Source: Siphonodentalium dalli | Lineage: Eukaryota; Mollusca; Scaphopoda; Gadilida; Siphonodentaliidae | NCBI GenBank assembly: GCA_032622095.1 | Contig: CP136063.1 | Location: 80,081,980 to 80,145,979 of the forward strand | DNA length: 64,000 nt | Reading direction: 5' to 3' | Part shown: in pieces, positions 23,000 to 35,043 of the stretch | Layout of the letters: every line of letters starts with the position of its first letter | Position numbering within the stretch: the stretch's first letter is position 1 | The notes under the pieces: generated by a model | The model's database searches: none | Told to the model about the DNA's origin: nothing | The model's input: the letters and a program-made list of their open reading frames with translations, nothing else | Position numbers and translations under genes: made by a program

Positions 23000-23814
23000 C
23001 ATCATTATGCTATACTATTAGTAAATTCTTGAGGAAATTAGCATAATTTGATAACAGTTGTTTCTAAATTATCACCTTACAATGAAGGCCACCCATCCCT
23101 TTAACAAATGTCCATTTTGATGCAATATAACAATAACAAAAATAAAATTGAAGTACGTATGTATACAATACCAATTTGATTTGTTTATCTAATTGGTGTA
23201 CATTTGTAGTTGAAATGTTCTCATTTTGAAATCTACTAGTATCAGTTGTATTTTGGGCATTTTATTCTCTAACTTTGCTTTTTTTCATGTTATTTTGATT
23301 TTATTATTATTATTTTCTGTTTTTTTTTTAGTTTTTAGTATTCCTCAATGATCATATATTTTGGTTTTTCAATTTGGCCAAATCTTCTGAAAAATGACCA
23401 CACAAATCCAGAAGTAGCCAAAAAAAACTATTTTTGGCCTGTGTGAAACCTGCAGGTTTCACAATTATGTGTAATATAATTTTCATTCTCCTGGTAACCC
23501 ATACCATAGGTTAGCAGAACAGTTACACAAACTGTCATAATCACTACAACTGGTATTATTAACTACAGATGGGAATCCCAGCAACTCATTGAAATACCGT
23601 AATAATTCTGAATGTCTCATATTAAGGTGAGAATCAGTTATCGCGAGACCTACATAAAACTTTGGCACAACCTGTTTTTTGTTCGCGGAATTTTCATTTT
23701 AGACAACCTCCAGTCAAACTGAACAGTCGTTCACCTCAAATTTGCAGGCCTGCTGCCTAGCTGACTGGCTAAAGTGTTTTCAGCCATTGTACTCAATTTT
23801 TTAAACATAAAACC

Positions 23815-24066
23815 AAGCCTTGAAATAGTGTGTCTGTCATTTGCAGAATGAGGTCCCCAGAGGGTGAATTTAGTGATGCTACCCCGCATAGCGGGCTAGC
23901 ATACCAAATTCACCCTCTGTGAACCTAATTCTGCGGAGGTGTAAGCAGAATGAGGTCCCCAGAGGGTGAATTTGGTGATGCTAGCCCGCTATGCGGGGTA
24001 GCATCACTAAATTCAGCCTCTGGGGACGTCATTCTGCAAATGACAGACACACTATTTCAAGACTTG
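23815..24066. mobile_element. Nested palindrome: foldback MITE made of two hairpins
   Basis: The outer arms CTTGAAATAGTGTGTCTGTC and TTTGCAGAATGA are inverted at 24028-24066. Inside are two hairpins, each with arms GCAGAATGAGGTCCCCAGAG and GGTGAATTTGGTGATGCTAG: 23840-23937 and 23946-24037. Their loops read CCCCGCATAGCGGG and CCCGCTATGCGGGG, so they are inverted relative to each other. Confidence 0.85.
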
Positions 24067-24363
24067 CATAAAACTGACCTTGAAAAACTCAACAGTATCC
24101 ATCACGGCTACATAAGAGGGTCCGGAAGCTTGAGACAGCTCGGTGTGGATGTCATTCTTCTCCTCACTAGATATCTATTAAACAACATAATCATCTGTTA
24201 CAACATAAAACTCACAAGGCAGAGATCAGTGATGTCAAAGAACTGCTGGTATCAACACTGTCGGAACTAGGGTAAAACTGTGGTACCGTATCAGTACTTG
24301 TATGGATTGTATTGCCACGCAAATAACTTCATATATATTCAGCATGAATATCATACCCTACCA

Positions 24364-25529
24364 TAGTCCAAGTCTTCTCGTACTAAAACCGGCTAAGATA
24401 TTGGGATGGAGGTGCCGGTCTTTAGTCCAAGACCGCTTGTATACCAATCCTATGACACGACTTACGCCCACGATCTGTGGCGGGAATTTGTGGTGTATTT
24501 TACTCGATTTACCTAGCAAATCAATACATGATGCTATATACATCGGAAAGGCTTACATCTTATGGTCATAATGGTGTATAATAATCTAACTTTAATGTTA
24601 AATTACACATAGAATATTCCGGTTGATTGCCACAAACATCGATTTGTTTCTCTGTTTGTTTACGTTTTAACCGAAAGCCGAAGTGGTCCGAATAAGTTCG
24701 GCATAATCCGCTGTTTGTTCTGGGAATTCTACTTTCCGTTTCTATATATAGCGCGGGTTTTCCGAACAAAAATGGCGAAAACCGATCGCCCGAAAGTCCA
24801 GTTTTCTATGTGCTTTCAGAACAATTCCCGCACTAAAAACTTAATGACATAATGGAGGATCAGAACGGTAGTTTTGTTGACAATTTTCGCAAGCATCTTG
24901 TCAAAATTGGAGCAAATTAGAACTGTTGTGTCTGACTTGCCATGCGTGTGATGTGCATTTTGACATCTGTGTTGATAAAATAATCGGAGAACCGAATCAC
25001 ACAGTTTCGAAATATAGTTCTTCCGTTTTAGTGGGACTTTTCAAACTTAAGGTTCATTTATTTAGTGTATTACATTTATATCTCCAATGTTTAATTAATC
25101 TATTTATTATTTTATTTATTGACACACATAATTACGATTACAATGGAGAATTCATCGTAATTTGCGTTGTTGTCCAAAATCTACGGAATATTTTCAACGG
25201 AAAATGCCGAACACAGTTCGCGAGGTCAACCGAGTTCGCATACTTTTAAAAAATTGTAAACATTGAGGTAAATGTCTCTTTTCGCATTAAATTACCGTTT
25301 TAAATTCACAACTGATGTGGGTTTCAGATAAAATAGCATGTCTTCTGCGGAAAATATCCGTTTATTGTCGCAATTGTGATATTTTATTTCATATAATTGT
25401 GGTTTTATTTGAGCGGGTCACTAACGCTTAAGTCGTGTCATAAGAATGCATGGGCCTGGAACTCGGACTAAAGACCGGCACATCCATCCCAATATCTTAG
25501 CCTGTTTTAGTACGAGAAGACTTGGACTA
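24364..25529. mobile_element. Mutator-like nonautonomous element, 9-bp target duplication, about 70-bp TIRs
   Basis: The ends are TAGTCCAAGTCTTCTCG and its exact inverse. The inverted repeats extend about 70 bp with few mismatches (cggctaagatattgggatgg, tgccggtctttagtcc). ACCCTACCA occurs immediately outside both ends (24355-24363 and 25530-25538). Long TIRs plus a 9-bp duplication are typical of Mutator-like (MULE) elements. The 1.17-kb interior has no transposase. It has a TATATATA box near 24744, an ATGGCG start at 24772 and another ATG at 24852, each followed by only a short open frame, and a Cys-rich stretch LTCHACDVHFDICVDKIIG at about 24929. A captured gene fragment is possible. Confidence 0.85.
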
Positions 25530-25539
25530 ACCCTACCAC

Positions 25540-27420
25540 TGCTAGCTTATTCAACCACAGGCCTATAGATTGGTGTAAATTGGGCAAACCAGAGTATTTA
25601 ATCCATGATTCAGTCTGGTACAAGAAAATAAAAAAAAAAAAAAATTTAACACAAACAAAATAGAAATTCATTCATTTGATTTTCGAGAATGATAAATTGT
25701 GGGATAACTTTTCATTGATATAAACACGGAATCATTTCGTTGTTTCTTGGAAAAATATAAACAGCTATTCAGTGACAAAATTGATTGTTGTGTGTATATT
25801 TTGAGCACAGCATTACCAACTTCAATTTGGGGAAATATAAAAGGACTGTATCCGGGAGTCAAACACTGCAGTTTGGTAGAGGCCATCAGCCTTGTTCAAT
25901 AGCATACATGTAGCTATCGGCTGAGCTGAGGCAAATGCCTAGGCAAAAAAGAAACTTCGTCGGCTAATTTTTGGCCGAGGCAAATCTTTTGGCCGAGGCA
26001 AATCTCAGAACCTGCCAATGTTTTGTGCATAACTGTCGCACTGTTCAGACAGCAAAAATACATAGTTGAATCAATAAGAATGATAATCAGCCATTTTATT
26101 AAAGCCAGACCCAGCCAAGGTCTGCCATGGATGATAATAGCCAAAGTTCTAATTGTGTACTGGAATTATACTTGTATGTGTAGAGCATGCAAAGTTCATG
26201 TATGTGGATCCAAGGCTTTTTAGCCGAGGAAATATTTCTGGCCTGTGCAATTTTTTAGCATAGGCAATTTTTCCAAATTAACAGGGCTGCGCCATACTGA
26301 TTTATATACTTCAGGCACGTTTTACTTGTCAGTTGTGACTTGTATGAATTCTAATCATAGTCTCATATAAGTACATGCGGCTATAATGAAAAACATGTCA
26401 CTATAACAATGCTGTCAGATGCAATAACTAACATATTGCCTCAGCGTTTTCAAGCGTATAATAATGTTATGGAATAAAAACCTCTGTGAACTCTATGTTA
26501 TAGACAAAATGTTGAATATTAAATCTGATTCCTACATTCCTATAACATGTGTGTAATTGTAAGTACTGTTTTACTTTCATCACTGATGAGTTTGTTAAGT
26601 TGCATCAGTCAACACCTCCTGTATTATCAAAGTACTGAGAACCAACCGTAGTTCACTATAGGAACCAGTACGGCCAAAATGGGCGGTACCGGTATTTGTA
26701 TTGGGACCGGTTGACGGCCCTGGCAGAGGTAAGTGACATTTCAATAATAGCCCATAAGCTGATCATTGTAAAGGACTTTACAGATGGTGTCATAGTATTA
26801 CAAGCGGCGCATCAACCATGATTTCTGTATTTGACATTGAATTAAGAACAAATGTAATATCAATGATGTATTCACATGGTGCATCAAGTGCAATAATAGG
26901 AACAAGACCTAATTGGTCTTGGTGTGCAGCGCTTTAAAAAAAAATATTGCCCTACATGCTCGGAAAATTTAAACAATAATACAAACAAAACACAAAGCAT
27001 GATATTACACAGCGACAATCAACTTCATGTTTTGATGTCGACAACATAAATTATTGAATCGCTCATGATACTGTCTGCATGGCGTCAAATCAAACATTGG
27101 CGTTTTTCAAGTCCATGTTTAGGTGTTGAGATTTTGTCACGTCTTAGCTGAATGCTACTTTGATGGTTTGTATACAAATACATATGTTTACAACTGAGCT
27201 GCGGATGAGTCGTTGAATGCTCGAGATCTCATAACTTAGGTGACTTTTGTGAGTTGATTTTGCTTTGCGTTGCTTACAAATCATGGAATTTTCCCCAGGT
27301 AATCAATCCAATGTTTGTTGCGAAATCAGTCTAAATCATGTGATCTCGAGTTGGGGTCACCCTGAACAATGACATGCATTATTAGTCCTTCCATGACGAG
27401 TACTTCCTAAAATTTTCTGA
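25540..27420. other. PRIM2 intron sequence, no recognised feature
   Basis: AT-rich. GGCCGAGGCAAATCT is repeated at 25973-26005. No coding signal is found on either strand. Confidence 0.45.
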
Positions 27421-27421
27421 T

Positions 27422-27590
27422 AACCCTGTGCCAATGTATTCTCTTATATATGCGAGTCTTCCATATAAGAGAATAAATTGGCCTAACAATTTTCCTTGAC
27501 CTTGTAAACCAGTGCATTCTCTTATACATGCGAGGCTCCCTATGGGAGACTTGTATATATATAAGAAAATGCACTGGCAAAGGATCTTTA
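27422..27590. mobile_element. Two diverged hairpins of the CCAATGCATTCTCTTATA family
   Basis: Hairpin 1 (27424-27492: CCCTGTGCCAATGTATTCTC / GAGAATAAATTGGCCTAACA) and hairpin 2 (27508-27588: CCAGTGCATTCTCTTATACA / TATAAGAAAATGCACTGGCA) flank TTTTCCTTGACCTTG. They are older copies of the 41701 and 61944 families. Confidence 0.75.
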
Positions 27591-28467
27591 AAGGCACGTG
27601 CGGCCTTTGTTGTCGAAAATATTAATATGTGTTCCAATCACCGTAAACAGAAAAACATTAAAAGCATACAGTTTCGTTCATATATACCATGACCATCGCG
27701 TAAACAGCATGTTATCATCAAGACCTACTATATTTTACCTAAGCAAGAGTATGATTGTGTTACAGAAGACAGCAGAATGCTACTGGCTAATCACACATAA
27801 ATGGCTTAAACGCTCTTTATTAATTCCATATCAGGAATTCACCAACAAAGAACGCTCTTTATGTTTACCATCATAATATAAACAAACACCAGGAAAGTAA
27901 CTTGTTATGCTGTTGTTTACATAACAATGGTCAAACATATGTCAATACCACACAGTTTATGCGATATTTCTTATTTGTATACGGACAAAGTCTGTCTACA
28001 TTTTGATGTTCTTTCTGTTTGTGGCGGTTTTTGACGGGTGGAAATATTTTCACAGGATACCCACCGCCAAGGCCAACCGTACCTTTAATGCTCAACAAGT
28101 GCAGCTCCTGACATGAAAGGGTTGAGGAAAAGGTATTATCCTAGAAATACATTCAATGCTATGTATTTTCAATGTTGAAAACGTTCCCCGTCAGGACATC
28201 ATAAAAGTTTCAAGGACTTGAACTGGTGGTGTATAATCTCCACTGGCGTAGCCAGAGTACCGATTCCTGGCACGATCTTAGTAAAGATAGTATGACAATG
28301 CTTCACAGGAGACGGGTGCAAGTGCAACTGCACCCATCATCACCCGTAACTTTCAATATACAGATGCTAAAATATACTCCTGTCCCTTCTGCTATAATTA
28401 GTATGTGCAGTTTGTGGACTGTAATCATTATAGCACTATTGTCGACTCAACATTTTTTAATACAAGG

Positions 28468-29353
28468 CCTAAAAAAAAAGACGTTTGTTTCCGCTAACCC
28501 GACCGACGCTATTTAAAAGCGCTGAGTCTAAACTTTTTATTGCGATCGAAAAACTGAATTAAAATAAATAATGGTATCTGTGAATGTTTCACGCATTTAA
28601 CAGAGATAAAAGCATGGCGGTTGCTTCCGGTGGAAATATCCACATACTATAAATAGATACATATCTCCCATTGAAAACAGCTGGTGCTTTGGAAAGTAAA
28701 CATAATTACACACCACAACAACAGCAACAATGGCTACCTCCGTAGGCCAGCATGTAGTTGTGGCTATCTATCTGGACTAATGTGTCCACTTCGGAAGCAA
28801 AATAGAGATCAGATCGATAGACAACGAAACTCTTCTTTTTAATCCATCCGGACAACGAAACTCTTCTTTTTAATCCATCCAGATAAGACTGACTTCAGAA
28901 AGGTTAAAGTGAGGTGCCGTACATCGGCTGAGTCAGCGCCGTTCGACATAAATGTTGAAATGAAAGTTAAGGAGTTGTCACTTGTCAGCATTCAACATAA
29001 ACAATTATCGAGTTTGTTTGCGGTGATAGAGAGATCGTGGAAAAACAGATCGAACATGATACTATGGAAATCACCGAACAGCGGAATGCATTTGATATTC
29101 TTATGAAGAAAGAAATATATATCATCTGTAACTTTGAATCTGAGTTTCTTGTTTCTATATTCCATGGGCTGACCATCTTGAGACTAAGAAGTCCATAATG
29201 TGGGCTCATATCAAGGCTCATATCAAGTATAATACACATATTGTTAAAAATATAGAAAAATAAGAATATTCAATAAAAAAAAAAGTTTTGCCTACCGTCC
29301 CTATTTTTTTCCAGCTTGTTAGCGGAAACAAACGTCTTTTTTTTATAGGCCCA
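28468..29353. mobile_element. TIR element, GGCCTAAAAAAAAAGACGTT ends
   Basis: GGCCTAAAAAAAAAGACGTT-TGTTTCCGCTAAC at the left is inverted at 29318-29353. The interior of about 830 bp includes a 31-bp direct duplication (GACAACGAAACTCTTCTTTT, 28819-28881). It is similar in style to 22642-22999. No coding sequence is recognised. It lies in a PRIM2 intron. Confidence 0.7.
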
Positions 29354-29523
29354 ATCTGAATGTTACTACTGTTAGCAAATATAATGTAATATATTAGTCT
29401 GGGTCTCATGTGTCTAACTTAGAGGTGTAAAATACACCCGTCTCCTAATTTACGAGTGCTAAAAACTACTCTCATCAAAATCGCTCCTGTGAAGCAATGT
29501 ATGAAGGATAAACAGTCTCTCAC

Positions 29524-29654
29524 CCACCGGCTGATAATCCAAAGAATTTCTTTTCATAAAATCCTCGATAACACTGATTGACTTTCTGATTCGTTGGAAT
29601 CGGAACCGGAAGAATTCTAGTTCTTGTTGAAGAAACCATCTCCGGAGCTCTTCT
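29524..29654 (-). CDS. PRIM2: PRIM2 coding exon 4
   Basis: After acceptor ttgcag the exon completes the split serine and reads EELRRWFLQQELEFFRFRF, matching EELRRWFIQQEMDLLRFRF. It continues to SVIEDFMKRNSLDYQPV. Two donors are possible: gtgaga after 29524 (phase 1, better consensus) or gtgggt after 29528 (phase 0). The downstream partner is not securely known, so the donor choice remains open. Confidence 0.9.
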
Positions 29655-30176
29655 CTGCAAATGAGAATTTACTTAGTATAAATCAGAAAGAAAAATATAG
29701 TATGGTGTGTAATTTCAATAATTTTTTTACACAATGACAGGAGCCGAAAATTTACATTATATGTCTGGGAAAAATTTAAATCAGTACAAAATAATTGACG
29801 TACGTTTATACAAACTGCTCTGAACTGAGATCGAACACAACCGTTTCCGGATTCGTAGTTCCAATTAAATACATGACCGGCATGATGAATTGCTACTGCA
29901 AAATTGCAAATTCATTAGAAAATGTGTCAACGATACTTTATTGGGTTAAATGAATCATATGGAGACTATCAACTAATCTTTTGTGGACATTTCTTTTGGT
30001 AATAACAATCACGGGCAACAGATATAAAAACCCACTGCTAGCCGATCCAGGTGTGGAATGCTTCATTGGCATCGTTTTTGAGTGCGCAAGAAATAAATAA
30101 TTAAATTAAAAACCATGGGCTCGCAGAATTTTTTTGCCTGAGAAATGGGAGATTAACTTTGCATTGCCTAACTTAC

Positions 30177-30271
30177 GAGCGACAATAGGCCAGCCTCAAA
30201 ATGAAGTGTGAAATGTGATCCATTTTCCTAGCATCGAGATCATTTTCTGTCAGGTCATCATCCAAGGAAGT
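30177..30271 (-). CDS. PRIM2: PRIM2 coding exon 3
   Basis: This 95-nt exon has acceptor tttcag and donor gtaagt. It encodes an acidic start (TSLDDDLTENDLDARK) followed by the strongly conserved DHISHFILRLAYCRS, matching DHISHFILRLAYCQS of vertebrate PRIM2. The final serine codon is split (TC plus A), and exon 4 supplies the A. Confidence 0.95.
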
Positions 30272-31041
30272 CTGAAATTACAACATATAAAAATTTACAG
30301 AATGCTGGAATCCAAACATCAATTGTCCGATTTGACACCCCTAAATTAATCATTCTTCAGCTTTGGGAGTATTAACTATTTTTATTAGCAGACGAAGTCA
30401 CTTTTCAAAGCTCATGATCAATAAGGTGAATATTGAAATTGAGTTTTGAAAGTAATTGTAATTACTTTGGTAAGTATTTGACCCATCCCTGATTTGAATA
30501 GGTTTAAAATTTAAATGTCGTTAACCTAATAAGAGAATCTGTTAACCAACGGGAGGCCAGCCAGAAAAAATAAACCTTATGTTCGTGACAAGGTCGGCCA
30601 TGATAAGTTGTTATATTGTAATTTAATATGGTTAACCCTCTGGCGAGTAGAATGACATATACATGTATGTCGATGTACCGTACGGTTCGCGAGTGGAACA
30701 ACATATATGTTGTTTCAGGAAGTGTCCTTTTTATGATGACATAACTTCAATTGATCATCTGATTTATAATTGAATTGTATAGAAGATATTTTGATTAATA
30801 TAATGCCCCAATGTAAAAGTGCAATTGATTATGACAGCACACGTAAACAGAAAAGACAAAAACAGAACATAAATTAAAACGAATTATTGGACACGAATTT
30901 GCCTTTTTGACCCGAACTTGTTAATAATTATCACTATGACGTTGATGTTAAATTCACACATGACGTCAGACGACATGTATATGTCATTATAAATACTCTC
31001 CAAAGGGTTAATATCTAATTAAATATTGTAATTGAACTCAC

Positions 31042-31151
31042 TCGTAGAATAAGCTTGAATGCTGTGTTCCTGATCTCCTTTTCTAGTAGTTCCGAGTATT
31101 CATTCGAGTGTTTCGTGAATCGAATACCAGCATTTTCCACAGCTTTGAGAA
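31042..31151 (-). CDS. PRIM2: PRIM2 coding exon 2
   Basis: The acceptor is tttcag and the donor gtgagt. The exon is 110 nt long: two bases complete a split valine codon, followed by 36 codons that read LKAVENAGIRFTKHSNEYS and continue to FKLILR. This corresponds to LLKSVENLGVSYVKGTEQYQ in vertebrate PRIM2. It ends on a codon boundary, matching the phase of exon 3. Confidence 0.93.
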
Positions 31152-31708
31152 CTGAAAGATACCAGAACATTAGGTCAGAAAATAGGGAACAATCAGAACT
31201 GAAGATTGGTTTACTAGTAAATTAATTTGAGTACTTCAGGAAGGGGCCAAAGATAAAAAATATCTGTGACCAGTTGGGATTTCACTACCGACCTTATCTT
31301 AAACCTCCTATATAGATTTTTTTTATTGTTTTCCAGCAATTGTTTGTAAAAGTTTTCCATAAAAATTTTTTATTAATTTTAAGCCTACTGATTTTTTTTT
31401 ACAATAATAAAAAACTTTTATAATCCTCTAATACAATTGTTGATTTACAGCAGTATTGTGTCGTTTTATTTGTGATTATTAAAACTAAAATATATGGTGC
31501 CTTAATGGAGCCCCACACAAGCAGGTGGTGTGTCCCTCATTAATGAGATAATCCTGACGATCTAGTGTGGAAAAAGATTTGTCCACTTTCAAAGGTATAT
31601 GGGGAGGTCATACTAGCATCCCCTTTAGCTTCTTGGTGAGAAATTCCTGACGATCGTGGGCATGACATCATGGATATACAACTTAATGGTAATTGGAATG
31701 TGACCACT

Positions 31709-32493
31709 TTTAAAGTCGCCGTCGCGAAAATTCTCAATATATGTTCATTTATTCATATTTGTATCAAGTTATGCACACTTATTTAAGAAAACAATTAAAA
31801 ATATCGCGGTCACTGGCAAAACATGTGAAAATAAAATTGATGTAATTACTTGCTAAAACCCCGTTTATACGAGCGGACATGTGTAATAATCATTACGCAT
31901 ACTCAATACATCGAAATATGAAATATAATTCAAGGAAAAGTTGTGTGTCTGCCGAAATGTTAGTCTAAAAATATACTAGTAGTATTTTTTTTTACTAAAA
32001 ATGTCAATTTTTTTATGTATTGAAATTCTGGACTCGACCACTGCCAGTCAATGGCTGCTCACGGATTGACATTGGATTCAGCTATTAGAATCAGTACTAT
32101 CACAATCAGAGACAGTGTTTGCAGTAACTTTGCACTGGCTAAAATAATAAATAATAATTTGCCAAAAATTAGCTAACTCTTGATTTGTGACATTGTCCAA
32201 GAAAAAAAAGTGTCTTGAAAGTTGAATATTCAACATGTTAATTGTTATCTCGACACATCTTGAGATCCTGACATGCGCATCTCAAGCTCTGAACATATTA
32301 CTAGTATCTCGCGATATTATCTTGAGATCTCTGCATATTTTCTTGAGATCTTGCCGTATGATCTCGAGAAAATATGCAATGCGAATCGATAGCGGCTAAT
32401 CTTGGGACGATTAATTTCGTTCTCAGAACGACTCTGTTAGTCTAATAAGCGGGGAAATGGGTAAAATATGAACTTCGCGACGGCGACTTTAAA
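31709..32493. mobile_element. TIR element with perfect 20-bp ends
   Basis: TTTAAAGTCGCCGTCGCGAA at 31709-31728 is exactly inverted at 32474-32493. The 785-bp interior is AT-rich and contains four to five CTTGAGATC-type motifs at 32258-32380. No coding sequence is seen. It lies in PRIM2 intron 1. Confidence 0.7.
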
Positions 32494-32814
32494 GCATGCG
32501 GCGAGGTGAACTTTATTCTCATTTCATTTATCAATTATGCCAAAATAAATCTGAAGTGGTTGTCCTGTGATATAGTATATCACAAGAAATAATCGATGGA
32601 AATCATACAGTAATTAAAGGCAAAATTTAAACAGAAATGTCAATACTACAACAGTAAACACTTTAAAAAAAAAAATCACATGCACTTTTTGTGAATGTGA
32701 CATGATTGATCTTCATTGTAATCTTCCAGTTGAGTGACCCACAATGTAGCTTGTCAGAACTTTACACGACTTTGAAGTTGCCGACATTGTTTCGGTTATA
32801 AACCCCACTTTCAA

Positions 32815-33729
32815 ACTCTGTTCTGCAGATTTTCATTTAATTGAAAAATCAAATCACAGGCCTTCTAAACAGTGATAATTGGGTGATATTATATGTTTTT
32901 GAATTTCCCAAGGTTGTTCTGCACTTTACCGCTTCTGTCCCATCAGAGAAAAAACATGTTTTAATCTTGATTATGGTCAATAAAATGGGATCACCAATAA
33001 AATGCTGCACTGATGACAATATAGAGCCATTTTGGTGCCGCTACATGCTGTATTATTGATAAACAGCAAGTTTTTGTCCCATCCCATCTTGCCTGGGGTC
33101 CATCTTAGCTGTTCTGCGTTTTCTAATACCGTCCCATCCTATCTAATACCGTCCCATCCTGTTCTGCAATTTCCAAAGGTTCCGTCCCATTGACAAAAAA
33201 AGTTGTTTTGCTCTCGATTATGGTCAATAAAATGCTACAATGATGTGGAGAAGATGTTAATCTAACATTTTATGTAAAAATATCGCTGTGGGAAAGGGAA
33301 ATATTAATGGAGTGAATGATTTTGTTGTTTACATTTTCGTTCTGCAATTTCCTATGGTTGTTCTGCACTTTACCGCTTCCGTCCCATCAGCGCAAAAAGT
33401 TGTTTTAATCTTGATTATGGTCATTAAAATGCAACAGTGATGTCGAAAAGATGTTAATCTACATGTAACATTTTATGTAAAAAATATCGCTGTGGGACGG
33501 GTGAATATGAATGCGGTGAATGCTTTTGTTGTTTACATTTTCGTTCTGCAATTTCCTAAGGTTGTTCTGCGCTTTACCGCTTCCGTCCCATCAGCGAAAA
33601 AACATGTTTTAATCTTGATTTTAATATGGTCATTAAAATGCTACAATGATGTCGAGAAGATGTTAATCTAACATTTTATGCAAAAATATCACCGTGGGAC
33701 AGGGAAATATGAATGCATGAGGTAATTTG
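32815..33729 (+). repeat. Tandem array, units of about 180-200 bp, PRIM2 intron 1
   Basis: Units share GTTCTGCAATTTCC, CCGCTTCCGTCCCATCAG, TTTTAATCTTGATTATGG, AAGATGTTAATCTAAC and ATATCGCTGTGGGA. Full units start near 33160, 33342 and 33543, with a degenerate one near 32880. A related segment, CTACATGCTGTATTATTGAT, occurs at 33043 and again at 34763, beyond the hAT insertion. Confidence 0.8.
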
Positions 33730-34593
33730 TAGGGGTGCGAGATATCACCGGTGCACCGGTGTATCGCGAATCAGAGTTCTACGATACACGCAGCGGTTCC
33801 ATAGCCAAAAAATCGTGCATCGCGATACACAATTTTGTTTATCTATTATCCATTCTTTATAATTGCTATATTCACGCCAGAGAATAAGAATTAAATACAA
33901 CGGTGCGCAAAGAAGCATGATCAAGTCGTTCTACTTCAAAGTGACGATTAAATAGGTCAGCCACCTGTTCGTCGGTCATGCGTGTGGGCGTTGTTGTTTG
34001 TGTGTAAAGATTGAAATACCATTGTCACCGTTGGCACACAGAAGAGTTCGTTCATAAAAATGATGTCGCCAAAAGGCTCAAAATGATTGTCGTGCTAATC
34101 ATTTGTCGTTCATCGGACTTGAATTGCATATTAGAGAATTAAATCATTCCCGTTAACAGTCACCGATACCCAATTGACATAAATGTGTCTCATTGCAAGA
34201 ATCGTAGTAAACCGCGTCAATACAGACAGCGTTCCGAACTTCCAACGTGGTATTTTTGGATTACTCCCCCTGGACTGTATTTAAATTAATTGAACAACAA
34301 ACATTGTATGTTTTTGTACCGGTACTTGAAAGTCGTGTAATCCCATACGCCATTGGCCTTAAATAAAACATTCCAATGAACTGAAGTAGCTGGTATTGAA
34401 GGACTAATCAAATTAATGAACTATTAAATAATGACTATGATTGAATATATGTTATTTTTCAATCAATTCATGAATTCCATATGAAGGGCTGCATCTAGAA
34501 ATACTAGGGTATCGTATCTAGATACGTATTGTATAGCGACCTGCATATCGAGATACGTATCTTTCGCGACACTGGGCATACCTCCCACCCCTA
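33730..34593. mobile_element. hAT-type nonautonomous element inside the intron-1 tandem array
   Basis: The ends are TAGGGGTGCGAG and CCCACCCCTA, flanked by GTAATTTG and GTGATTTG, an 8-bp duplication with one mismatch. Subterminal regions contain ATCGCGATACAC-like and AGATACGTATC-like repeats. No coding sequence is seen. It interrupts the tandem repeat on its left, whose motif TTTTCGTTCTGCA resumes on its right. Confidence 0.78.
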
Positions 34594-35043
34594 GTGATTT
34601 GGTGTTTATATTTTCGTTCTGCATTTGACCATAATCACCAATTTCCGACGTGTCTATTTTTAGCCGATAATATGAACTTTGTGTTGGCGAATGAGACTAT
34701 TAAATTGTTGTTCCCTGTACGCCATGTTAATACCGACTATATATAACCATTTTTTATGCCGCTACATGCTGTATTATTGATAAACAGCCGGTTGTCTAAT
34801 ACCGTCCCGCATCGTCCCATTCTGCATTTTAGTCACTCCTCCTGTTTTTTGTGCTTGTATTTGGGATATGTTTGTCCGGCCATTTGGCAATTATTTCATC
34901 ACTTGAGTTCCTTATATTACTATACTGATTTAGAAATTCGATTAAAACCTTATTTTTGGGACTTTACGTCCAGTAAATGTGGAATGTGTATTGAACACTG
35001 TGAAGAATGACGATCAATAAACAAAATTTGACTGTTTGAGAAC

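Noticed and set aside
23365-23400. cag-preceded minus-strand segment reading EDLAKLKNQNI, considered as a PRIM2 exon
   Set aside because: It runs into a stop without any donor and does not resemble the expected linker.
28080-28115. Possible PRIM2 mini-exon ending AAAG before gtacgg on the minus strand
   Set aside because: The frame needed to join the VPFTEAL exon contains a stop.
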